Assembly (NCBI RefSeq): GCF_014647895.1
Contig: NZ_BMQB01000003.1
Location: forward strand, 1 to 64,000
Origin: Pilimelia anulata
GTDB taxonomy: Bacteria > Actinomycetota > Actinomycetes > Mycobacteriales > Micromonosporaceae
Direction: 5' to 3'
DNA: 64,000 nucleotides
Positions within the stretch are counted from its first letter, which is position 1. Every line of letters starts with the position of its first letter. A program made the translations under genes and the position numbers. Of this stretch, positions 45,248 to 52,956 are shown one piece after another. The notes beneath the pieces are model-generated. The model was not told where the DNA came from, ran no database searches, and saw only the letters and a program-made list of their open reading frames with translations.

Positions 45248-45253
45248 TACGGT
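45248..45253 (+). promoter_or_regulatory. -10 box, leaderless promoter candidate
   Basis: TACGGT followed by six bases and the ATG at 45260. No Shine-Dalgarno sequence is visible, consistent with a leaderless transcript. Confidence 0.4.
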
Positions 45254-45259
45254 GGGCGC

Positions 45260-45700
45260 ATGCTGTTCACCGCCCGGACCGCGATCGCCGCCGACCCGGC
45301 CGCCGTCTGGCGGGTGTACGCCGACGTGGCCGGCTGGCCCGGCTGGACGCCGACGGTGACCGCGGTCGAGCGGCTCGACCCCGGCCCGCTGCGCGTCGGC
45401 TGCCGCACCCGGGTCCGGCAGCCGCGGCTGCCGGTGGCGGTGTGGGAGGTGACCGAGCTGGTCGAGGGCGAGTCGTTCACCTGGACGGCCCGCGGCCCGG
45501 GGCTGCTCACGGTCGCGGCGCACCGGGTCGGCGCGGCCCCCGGCGGCGGTACCGCGGTGGAGAACGCCCTGGAGCAGCGCGGCCCGCTCGGCCCGCTCGC
45601 CGGCCGGCTGTGGCGTGGTCTGACCCAGCGGTACCTGGAACGGGAGCTGGCGGGCCTGCGCCGGCACTGCGAGGCGCCACCTCCGCCCGATTCGCGCTGA
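45260..45700 (+). CDS. SRPBCC (polyketide-cyclase/START-like) protein
   Basis: 146 residues with the helix-grip pattern: TARTAIAADPAAVWRVYADVAGWPGWTP at the start, VWEVTELVEGESFTWTARG strands, and a long C-terminal helix (LAGRLWRGLTQRYLERELAGL). Such proteins bind hydrophobic ligands. Specific function unknown. No Shine-Dalgarno sequence, but a -10-like TACGGT six bases before the ATG. It is followed by an MFS gene 71 bases downstream on the same strand, and the two could work together (ligand binding and export), which is inference. Confidence 0.83.
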   Translation: MLFTARTAIAADPAAVWRVYADVAGWPGWTPTVTAVERLDPGPLRVGCRTRVRQPRLPVAVWEVTELVEGESFTWTARGPGLLTVAAHRVGAAPGGGTAVENALEQRGPLGPLAGRLWRGLTQRYLERELAGLRRHCEAPPPPDSR

Positions 45701-45771
45701 ATTATTCGGCTGGCCCGGACCGGCCGCCCCTACGTACGCTCGCGGCTCGGGATCGAGTCGCGGGGGTGACG

Positions 45772-46983
45772 ATGCGGGCGCTGCTGGGGCCGCTGCGCCA
45801 CCGCCCGTACCGCTTCCTGCTCGCCGGCCGGCTCGTCACCGTCGCCGGCAACTCCGTCGCGCCGATCGCGCTGGCCTTCGCCGTCCTCGACCTGACCGGC
45901 TCGGCCACCGACCTCGGCCTGGTCGTCGGCGCCCGGTCCCTGGCCAACGTCGTCTTCCTGCTCGCCGGCGGCCTGCTCGCCGACCGGCTGCCCCGGCAGC
46001 TCATCCTCGTCGGGTCCGGGGCGCTCGCCGCCGTCACCCAGGGCGCCATCGCGGCGCTCGTCCTCGGCGGGCAGGCCACGATCCCGCTGCTGGTGGCGCT
46101 GTCCGCGGTCAACGGCGCGGTCTCGGCGTTCGCCATGCCGGCGAGCAGCGCGCTGCTCCCGCAGACCGTGCCGGCGGCCGAACTCAAGCAGGCCAACGCC
46201 CTCGGCCGCCTCGGCGTGACCAGCGTGACCATCGGCGGCGCCGCCGCGGGCGGCGTCCTGGTGGCCGCGTTCGGCGCGGGCTGGGGGCTGGCCGTGGACG
46301 CGGCGGCGTTCGCGCTGGGCCTGGTGCTGTTCGCGCTGCTCCGGGTCCCGTCGGTGCGGGCCGCGCGGTCCGCCGGCGCCCGGCACGACCTGCGGGTCGG
46401 CTGGCGGGAGTTCGCCGGGCGCACCTGGCTGTGGGTCGTGGTGGCGACGTTCGGCGTGCTGAACGCCGCGTGGGCCGGGGCGGTGAACGTCCTCGGCCCG
46501 ACCCTCGCCGACGACACCTTCGGCCGCGGCAACTGGGGGCTGATCCTGGCCGCGAACGCCGCCGGCATGGCGGCCGGGGCGGTCGTCGCGCTGCGGGTCC
46601 GGGTCCGGCGGCTGCTGCGGTACGGCTGCGTGGCGATGCTGGCCTGGGTGCCGTTCGTCGCCGCGCTGGCGGTGGCGCCGTCGGTGCTGGTGCTCGTACC
46701 GGTGTCGTTCGTGGCCGGGGTGGCGGTGGAGCAGTTCGGGGTGGCGTGGGAGACGTCGGTGCAGGACAACATCCCGGCGGACCGGCTGGCCCGGGTGTAC
46801 TCGTACGACATGCTGGGCTCGTTCGTCGCGATCCCGCTGGGGCAGGTGGCGGCGGGTCCGCTGGCCGGGCTGCTGGGGCGGCGGGAGGCGCTGCTCGTCG
46901 CGGCCGGGGTGATGCTGCTGGCGGTACTGGCGATGCTGGCGTCGCGCTCGGTCCGCACCCTCCGCTACGAACCGACGCCCTGA
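45772..46983 (+). CDS. MFS transporter
   Basis: 403 residues, 12 membrane helices. RYRFLLAGRLVTVAGNSVAPIALAFAVLDLTGSATDLG-type opening, the loop GGLLADRLPRQLILVG, and a second half with GNWGLILAANAAGMAAGAVVA. It belongs to the MFS_3/EntS-like or drug exporter group, a distant relative of the transporter at 14237. The ATG at 45772 is preceded by GGGGGTGAC. A GTG two codons earlier is possible. A TACGCT -10-like box lies at 45735. Substrate unknown. Convergent with the disordered-protein gene across a terminator. Confidence 0.85.
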   Translation: MRALLGPLRHRPYRFLLAGRLVTVAGNSVAPIALAFAVLDLTGSATDLGLVVGARSLANVVFLLAGGLLADRLPRQLILVGSGALAAVTQGAIAALVLGGQATIPLLVALSAVNGAVSAFAMPASSALLPQTVPAAELKQANALGRLGVTSVTIGGAAAGGVLVAAFGAGWGLAVDAAAFALGLVLFALLRVPSVRAARSAGARHDLRVGWREFAGRTWLWVVVATFGVLNAAWAGAVNVLGPTLADDTFGRGNWGLILAANAAGMAAGAVVALRVRVRRLLRYGCVAMLAWVPFVAALAVAPSVLVLVPVSFVAGVAVEQFGVAWETSVQDNIPADRLARVYSYDMLGSFVAIPLGQVAAGPLAGLLGRREALLVAAGVMLLAVLAMLASRSVRTLRYEPTP

Positions 46984-47057
46984 CCGGCGGCGACGCCGGG
47001 AGGCGGGGCCGGCGGCGGGGCGGCGGGTCAGGGCCGCGAGTCCGGGGTGGACAGTGC

Positions 47058-47087
47058 GGCGCGGCGGCCCCGAGGGGTCGCCGCGCC
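47058..47087. terminator. bidirectional terminator
   Basis: 14-base arms GGCGCGGCGGCCCC (47058-47071) and GGGGTCGCCGCGCC (47074-47087) with one mismatch and a 2-base gap, between convergent genes. Confidence 0.6.
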
Positions 47088-47105
47088 GGTGTCGTCGGTG
47101 GTCGG

Positions 47106-48329
47106 TCAGCGGGTCAGGTGGGTGAGCAGCGCGCGCTGGTCGCGCAGCGCCACCCGGAGGCGCTCGGTGTCGGCGTCGTCGCCGACCGCGCCGGCGATCT
47201 CGTCGTACCGGCCGCGCAGCTTGGTCGTGTAGTCGCGCAGGGCCTGGTCGAGCAGGCGGCCCGCCTCCTCGAACGCCGCGCGCGGGTCGTCCACGAACGT
47301 CGCCTGCACCTCGCGCCAGCGCCGGTCGACGTCCTCGTCCCGCTCGGGCTGCCAGGCGTTGTCCCGGCCGGTCCGGGCGGGGTCCGGCGCGGCGCCGGCG
47401 TCGGTACGGCCGCGGGCGACGGTGTCGCGGGCGCCGTCCCGGTTGCTCCCGTCCTGATTGATCCTGTCCCGATTGATCTTGTCTTGGTCGATCTTGTTTT
47501 GGTTGATCACGTCGTCCTTGTCGCCGGTCGCGCCGGTGCGGTGGCCCCGCTCGGCCGCGGTCGCCGTGTCGGGTGCGTCGTCCTTCGCGGTGAGCGGTCC
47601 GGTCCGCTCGGCGGCGGGGTCCGCGGCCCGGTCGCCGACGACCGGCTGGCCGGCGTCGCCGCCGGCCGCGACCGGCTTACCGGTCGGCCCGGGGCGGGAA
47701 GCCTCGCCGCCCGTCGCCGGCCTGCCGGCGTGGTCCGCCGCGCTGCCGCCCGGAATCGGCTTGGCCGCCGGGGCGGAGCCGACCGCCGCACTGCCCGCGC
47801 TCGTCCGGACCTCCCCGGCCGGGTTCGGCTTGCCGTTGTGGTCGACCTTGGCCTCACCGAGCGGACCCGGCTTGCCGGCGTGGTCGACCTTGGCCTCGCC
47901 GGTCGAGTCCGGCTTGGCGGCGTGGTCGACCGCGGCGCGGCCGGAGGCGTCGGCGGGGCGGGGGACGTCGCTGCCCGGGCCGGGCTTGTCCACCTCGTCG
48001 CCGGGGCCGGGCCGGCCCGACTCGCCGCCGGGCTTGCGGCTTTCCCCGCCCGGGTTCGGCCGGTGGCTGTCCTCGCCCGGGGTCGACGGACGGCTGTGCT
48101 CGCCGGGGGCCGCCGGACGGCCGTTCTCGCCGGGGACCGGTGCGCGGCCGCGCTCCCCGGGCACCGGCGGGCGGGCGGCGTCGCCGCGGTTGTCGGCCCG
48201 GTCACCCGGTACCGGGGGGCGGGCGGCGTCGGCGCGGTCGCGCTGGGCCGGGACCTCGGTGGCGGGGGTGCGGTTGTCGCGGTCCGGCTGGCGCGGGATC
48301 GGCTTGTGCTGCTGGGCGGGGGTCGTCAT
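47106..48329 (-). CDS. largely disordered Pro/Gly-rich protein with C-terminal WxxxQxxFVDDP domain
   Basis: 407 residues. Residues 1-300 are low-complexity and disordered, with collagen-like repetition (PVPGERGRAPVPGENGRPA, KVDHAGKPGP). A short degenerate repeat INQNKIDQDKINRDRINQD lies near 280-300. The last 75 residues form a folded helical domain (RRWREVQATFVDDPRAAFEE ... YTTKLRGRYDEIAG) shared with the membrane protein encoded 38 bases upstream. No signal peptide. The domain occurs widely in actinobacterial proteins of unknown function. The two proteins may interact or compete for one partner. Confidence 0.7.
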   Translation of the reverse strand: MTTPAQQHKPIPRQPDRDNRTPATEVPAQRDRADAARPPVPGDRADNRGDAARPPVPGERGRAPVPGENGRPAAPGEHSRPSTPGEDSHRPNPGGESRKPGGESGRPGPGDEVDKPGPGSDVPRPADASGRAAVDHAAKPDSTGEAKVDHAGKPGPLGEAKVDHNGKPNPAGEVRTSAGSAAVGSAPAAKPIPGGSAADHAGRPATGGEASRPGPTGKPVAAGGDAGQPVVGDRAADPAAERTGPLTAKDDAPDTATAAERGHRTGATGDKDDVINQNKIDQDKINRDRINQDGSNRDGARDTVARGRTDAGAAPDPARTGRDNAWQPERDEDVDRRWREVQATFVDDPRAAFEEAGRLLDQALRDYTTKLRGRYDEIAGAVGDDADTERLRVALRDQRALLTHLTR

Positions 48330-48367
48330 GGCGTGTCCTCTCGACGATCGCGGGTGTCGGGGCGGGG

Positions 48368-49129
48368 TCAGTGGGCGGCGTGCTGCCGCTGCGTCCGGCG
48401 GCGGCCCACCTCGTCGGCCGGCGCGGCCGCCCGGCCCCGGTGCGCGGCGTCGTCCCGGTGCGCGGGGTCATCCCGGTGCGCGGGGTCCGGGTCGACCGCG
48501 TCCGTACCCGGGGCGTCGCGGTCCGTGCGCGCGGCGTCGCGGTCGGCGTCCGCCCGGTCGGCGGGGGTCGCGGCCCGCGGGGCCGGGGCCGACGGCCGGT
48601 CGTCGTCGCCCAGCAGGGCGGTGAACAGCGCCCGGTAGTGGACCAGCGCCATCCGCAGGTCCTCGGTGGACGCCGTACCGTTGGCGCACCGCTCGCTGAT
48701 CTCGTGCGCGGACCGGTAGTGCGACAGCGTGTCGGCGTGCGCGACGGAGAGGTCGGCGACCTGCTGGTCGTACCCCTCGGTCGGGTAGCCCCGCTCGCCC
48801 ATCACCGTGGTGACCAGCTCGTCCGCGGCGCCGACCGCGCCGGTCGGATCGTCCACGAACTGCTCCTGGATCCGGCTCCACCGCTGGACGTACGTGCGGC
48901 GGGCGTCCGGCGACAGCGGCCGGAGTTCCAGCTCCTCATGCCGGCGCTCGCGGTCGCGCAGCTCCTCCTCGGCGTCGCGCCGGCTGGGGGCCTCGGCCAC
49001 CGCGCGGTCGTACTCCGGGCCGAAGACCCGGCGCAGCCGCTCGCGGCGGTACCAGTGGAGACCGACGAACGCCACGGCGAGCACCACCGCGACGGCGACG
49101 ATCAGGATGATGACTCCGGTGGTGCTCAC
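48368..49129 (-). CDS. single-span membrane protein with WxxxQxxFVDDP domain
   Basis: 253 residues from the GTG at 49129, with GAGGAGG six bases upstream. An N-terminal hydrophobic helix (TTGVIILIVAVAVVLAVAFVG, residues 3-23) is followed by a charged juxtamembrane segment. A helical domain at residues 70-165 has YVQRWSRIQEQFVDDPTGAV and ADELVTTVMGERGYP, then a disordered His/Asp/Arg-rich tail with AHRDDPAHRDDAAHR repeats. Same domain as the downstream protein, so the pair arose by duplication. Function unknown. Confidence 0.75.
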   Translation of the reverse strand: MSTTGVIILIVAVAVVLAVAFVGLHWYRRERLRRVFGPEYDRAVAEAPSRRDAEEELRDRERRHEELELRPLSPDARRTYVQRWSRIQEQFVDDPTGAVGAADELVTTVMGERGYPTEGYDQQVADLSVAHADTLSHYRSAHEISERCANGTASTEDLRMALVHYRALFTALLGDDDRPSAPAPRAATPADRADADRDAARTDRDAPGTDAVDPDPAHRDDPAHRDDAAHRGRAAAPADEVGRRRTQRQHAAH

Positions 49130-49588
49130 GGCGTCCTCCTCGAACGGTCCCGACGACTCACAGTCCCCACGGTTCCCATCGACCCCGCTTGTTACACCCG
49201 TCCGCTGTGTACCGCGCGGTACGGCGCGCGTGCGCACGGTGCGAATGGCCGCGGGAATTGTGACGTGCATTGCTTTTTCCGGAGGCGGCCGCACCGGCGC
49301 ATTGGGGCGCGGCAGAGTGCGCGTTCGGCTATCGACGACGGTCGGGCCGACGCGGCTTGCTAGAGTCGCCAGGCGGGCCGTGACCTGCGCATTCCGCAAT
49401 GGCGAACCCGAAAAAATGGCGAACCCGAAAGCCACCCACCGCTCACCGGTGGTGCCGCGCTCGGCCGAAAAGGCGGCATCACCTCCGGAAAACGGTCAGA
49501 ACGTACCCGCATCGCGAATTCGGATGCCCGCTGTCGCACCCCGGTGCGACACTCGTGCCGCCATCCGGCCAGCACTAGGAGATCGCTC
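49130..49588. other. intergenic region with 17-bp tandem duplication
   Basis: 459 bases without a gene. AATGGCGAACCCGAAA occurs at 49398 and again at 49415. A TAGAGT -10-like box is at 49360. The region holds the divergent promoters of the membrane protein gene and the DHA2 exporter. Nothing else is recognised. Confidence 0.55.
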
Positions 49589-51175
49589 GTGAACAACCCA
49601 CCAGCCGCGACGACGCAGAAGATCGACAGCGCCGTCCTCAAGATCGCGGGCGTCATCGTCCTCGGCGCGATCATGTCGATCCTCGACATCACCGTCGTCA
49701 GCGTGGCGCTCCCGACGTTCCAGGAGACGTTCGACGCCACGTACGCCGAGGTCGCCTGGACCATGACCGCGTACACGCTGGCGCTGGCCACCGTGATCCC
49801 GCTGACCGGCTGGGCCGCGGACCGGTTCGGCACCAAGCGGCTGTACATGATGGCGCTCACGCTGTTCACGATCGGCTCCGGCCTGTGCGCCACCGCCGAC
49901 TCGATCCAGCAGCTCATCTCGTACCGGGTGCTCCAGGGCCTCGGCGGCGGCATGCTCATGCCGCTCGGCATGACGATCATGACCCGCGCCGCCGGCCCGG
50001 ACCGGATCGGCCGCCTGATGGCCATCCTCGGCATCCCGATGCTGCTCGGCCCGATCGGCGGCCCGATCCTCGGCGGCTGGCTGATCGACTCGTACACCTG
50101 GCACTGGATCTTCCTGATCAACGTGCCGATCGGCGCCGTCGCGCTGATCTACGCCGCGCTGGCGCTGCCCAAGGACTCGCCGGAGCCGTCCGAGTCGTTC
50201 GACGTCCTCGGCATGCTCATGCTCTCGCCCGGCCTGGCCCTCTTCCTGTACGGCGTCTCCTCCATCCCGGACACCGGCACGATCACCGCGACCAAGGTCT
50301 GGGCGACGATGCTGGCCGGCGCGGCGCTGGTGATCGGGTTCGTCCTGTACTCGTTCAAGCCGCGGCACCCGCTGCTCGACCTGCGGCTGTTCCGCAACCG
50401 CAACCTGACCGTCGCGGCGCTGTCGATGTTCGTGTTCATCGTGGCGTTCATGGGCGCCGGCCTGCTGTTCCCGAGCTACTTCCTGCAGGTGCGCGGCGAG
50501 TCGACCCTGGCCGCCGGGCTGCTCATCGCCCCGCAGGGCATCGGCGCGATGATCACCATGCCGATCGCCGGCATGCTCGCCGACAAGGTCCCCGTCGGGC
50601 GGACGGTGCCGTTCGCGCTCGCGCTCATCGCGCTGGGCTTCTTCGGCTTCACGCAGGTCGACGCCGATACCTCGTACGTGCTGCTCTGCGGCTCGCTGTT
50701 CGTCATGGGCCTGGGCATGGGCGGCACGATGATGCCGATCATGACCTCGGCGCTGAAGACGCTGACCAACCACGAGGTCGCCCGCGGCTCCACCCTGCTG
50801 AACATCATCCAGCAGATCGGCAGCTCGTGCGGCGCCGCGATCATGTCGGTGATCCTGACCAGCCGGCTGAACGACTCCGCGGTGATCCCCGGCGCCGTCG
50901 ACCCGGCGTCCGGCAAGCCGGTCACCGAGGCGGGGCTGGCGATCGCGACGCGGCAGAAGCCGGAGCTGCTCCAGCAGTTCCCGAACGCGGGACCGCTGGT
51001 CCAGCGCGGCCTGGACTTCGTGGCGGAGTCGTTCGCGACGACGTTCTGGGTGGCGTTCGCGGTGGTGCTGCTGACCTTCATCCCGATCTCGTTCCTGCCC
51101 CGCAAGCGCGAGCCCTCGCACCTGCTGGACGACGACCAGGAGAACCCCGCCACCCCCGCCGCCCTGCTGCACTGA
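49589..51175 (+). CDS. DHA2-family (EmrB/QacA) multidrug exporter
   Basis: 528 residues, 14 membrane helices, from the GTG at 49589 (AGGAG upstream). Signature motifs: motif A GWAADRFGTKRLYM, motif C GIPMLLGPIGGPILGG, and D1 LDITVVSVALPTF in helix 1. Proton-driven efflux of drugs or metabolites. DHA2 genes usually lie beside a TetR or MarR regulator, but none is adjacent here. The gene stands alone between a 459-base leader region and a strong terminator, suggesting its own regulation. Confidence 0.9.
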   Translation: MNNPPAATTQKIDSAVLKIAGVIVLGAIMSILDITVVSVALPTFQETFDATYAEVAWTMTAYTLALATVIPLTGWAADRFGTKRLYMMALTLFTIGSGLCATADSIQQLISYRVLQGLGGGMLMPLGMTIMTRAAGPDRIGRLMAILGIPMLLGPIGGPILGGWLIDSYTWHWIFLINVPIGAVALIYAALALPKDSPEPSESFDVLGMLMLSPGLALFLYGVSSIPDTGTITATKVWATMLAGAALVIGFVLYSFKPRHPLLDLRLFRNRNLTVAALSMFVFIVAFMGAGLLFPSYFLQVRGESTLAAGLLIAPQGIGAMITMPIAGMLADKVPVGRTVPFALALIALGFFGFTQVDADTSYVLLCGSLFVMGLGMGGTMMPIMTSALKTLTNHEVARGSTLLNIIQQIGSSCGAAIMSVILTSRLNDSAVIPGAVDPASGKPVTEAGLAIATRQKPELLQQFPNAGPLVQRGLDFVAESFATTFWVAFAVVLLTFIPISFLPRKREPSHLLDDDQENPATPAALLH

Positions 51176-51183
51176 CGACGAAC

Positions 51184-51221
51184 CCGATGCCCCGGAACCC
51201 CCACGGGTCCCGGGGCATCGG
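51184..51221 (+). terminator. terminator hairpin
   Basis: 17-base arms (51184-51200 and 51205-51221; CCGATGCCCCGG core) with one mismatch and a CCAC loop, eight bases after the exporter stop. Confidence 0.7.
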
Positions 51222-51480
51222 TGCATCCGGGCCCAGCAGCGCCGCCCGCCGGTGATCCCGGCTGAGCCGGGTCGGCGCGGGCGGGGTGGGGGTGTCGTTC
51301 GGGTGGGGTTCGAGGGGCATCCGTGATCGATGCCGCGCGCCCGCGGCGTGGGGGTCACCCGCGGGACGTATCGCCTCCGTCGGACCCCATTCGGTGTCAG
51401 TGGCGGGTACCGGCGACCGCCGATAGGATGCGCACCGGGTCCAGCCACGTGCCCTCCGTCAACGGTGGGAGGACTGTGTC

Positions 51481-51954
51481 TTGACCGAGAGCGTGATCCG
51501 CGCGAACCCGTCCGCGCCCCCATCGACGCAGCACCCGACCCGGTACGCGGCGCCGCACACGTCGTCCCGGCACCCGTCGGCGCAGCGCAACCGGACCGCG
51601 CCCTGGCCGGTCAACCGGGCCGCGTCCACGCCGGGCACCCCGCCCGCCCTGGCCATCGACTGCGTCGTCGCCGACCCGCCCGGCGGGTCCGCCCCGACGA
51701 TCGTCGTGCTGCTGCGCGGCGTCGTCGAGCCCGGGACCGCGCCCCTGCTGGAGACCGTGCTGCGGCACGCCGCCGAGAACGCCGCCGAGGTCCGCTGCGA
51801 CCTGGCCGGGGTTACGGCACTGCGGACGGCCGGGGTGTCCGCTCTGGTCGCCGCCGACGCGCACGCGCGGCGCCGCGGCAGCCGGCTGGTCCTGACCGGC
51901 GCCCGGGGCGAGTGCCGGCGGGTTCTCGACCTGGCCGGGGTGGCGTGCCGGTGA
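51481..51954 (+). CDS. STAS-domain anti-anti-sigma-like protein
   Basis: 157 residues from a TTG at 51481 that follows GGGAGG by about eight bases. A GTG at 51490 is an alternative. Residues 1-55 are Pro/Ser/Thr-rich and disordered. Residues 57-155 form a STAS fold: IVVLLRGVVEPGTAPLLETVL, VRCDLAGVTALRTAGVSALV and RGSRLVLTG. The phosphorylatable Ser of SpoIIAA (D-S-S-G) is not conserved. The position reads R-T-A-G, leaving a Thr at best. It would bind an anti-sigma kinase. Located upstream of GAF-ANTAR and SpoIIE genes, it is probably part of one signalling set. A TAGGAT -10-like box is at 51423. Confidence 0.75.
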   Translation: MTESVIRANPSAPPSTQHPTRYAAPHTSSRHPSAQRNRTAPWPVNRAASTPGTPPALAIDCVVADPPGGSAPTIVVLLRGVVEPGTAPLLETVLRHAAENAAEVRCDLAGVTALRTAGVSALVAADAHARRRGSRLVLTGARGECRRVLDLAGVACR

Positions 51955-52087
51955 GCCCGCGCGCCCGACCGACGCGCGGTGCGGCGGCGGAGCGGCCGGG
52001 TTTGGCACACTGTGCTCCCCGGGCGGACGTGAACGATGATCACGTCGCACCCCCGTCGGTCGGCGTCGGTAGGTGACGAAGGTGCAC

Positions 52088-52810
52088 ATGCGTGAGGTCA
52101 ACCATGCCCTGCCACTGCGCGAGGTGGCGACCGAGTTCGGCCAGCTCGCGGACGTCCTGGCCGCCGTCGGCGCGGACTCGCTGGACGCCGGCCGGCTGGT
52201 CCGGTTCGCCGCCGAGGCGGTGCCGAACGCACAGCACGCGGCCCTGACGTTCGTCTGCGGCACCCGGCGGCCGCAGACGCTGGCGAGCACCGGTGAGGTG
52301 CCGCGCCGGGTGGACGCGCTGCAGTACGAGACGGGCCAGGGCCCGTGCCTGGACGCGATCACCGAGAGCGACGTGCGGCGGACCGACGACCTGGCGCTGG
52401 AGTTGCAGTGGCCGGAGTTCGCCCAGCGGGCCGTCGTCGCGACCGGGGTGCGCAGCATGTGCTGCGTCCGGCTGCACCTGGACGGCGACGACCGCGGCGC
52501 GCTGAGCTTCTACGCCGAGCGCCCCCGCGCCTTCGGCGACATGGACGTGGGCGTGGCGTCGCTGTTCGCCGCGTTCGCGTCGCTGGCGCTGCGCGGCGTC
52601 CGGTACCGGGCGCAGGCCGCCGACCTGACGCTGGCGCTTCGCAGCAGCCGGCAGATCGGGATGGCGATCGGCATCCTCATGGCCCGCCGCCGGATCACCT
52701 CGGACGCGGCGTTCGAGCAGCTCCGCCGGGCCAGCCAGCACCTGAACCGCAAGCTGCGGGACATCGCGCACGAGGTGACGGAGATCGGCGACCTGCCGGG
52801 CCCGCGCTGA
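52088..52810 (+). CDS. GAF-ANTAR RNA-binding regulator
   Basis: 240 residues from the ATG at 52088 (GAAGG five bases upstream). A GTG at 52073 is an in-frame alternative. The GAF domain covers residues 20-165 (AALTFVCGTRRPQTLASTGE, YETGQGPCLDAI, SMCCVRLHLDGDDRGALSFY). The C-terminal ANTAR domain (175-235) has SSRQIGMAIGILMARRRITSDAAF, which binds tandem-hairpin RNA and acts as an antiterminator. The GAF domain likely senses a ligand or redox state. The following 140 bases contain repeated GACCGCC words rather than a gene. Confidence 0.88.
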   Translation: MREVNHALPLREVATEFGQLADVLAAVGADSLDAGRLVRFAAEAVPNAQHAALTFVCGTRRPQTLASTGEVPRRVDALQYETGQGPCLDAITESDVRRTDDLALELQWPEFAQRAVVATGVRSMCCVRLHLDGDDRGALSFYAERPRAFGDMDVGVASLFAAFASLALRGVRYRAQAADLTLALRSSRQIGMAIGILMARRRITSDAAFEQLRRASQHLNRKLRDIAHEVTEIGDLPGPR

Positions 52811-52956
52811 CCCCGGCACCGCGCGACGACCGCGGACGCCGCGCGCCCCGGGGGACCGCCCGGACGCCGCACCCACCGCCGTAGACCGCACCCCACCCCG
52901 CCGAGGACCGCCCCGACCGCCGAAGACCGCACGGACCGTGAAGACCGGATGTGACG

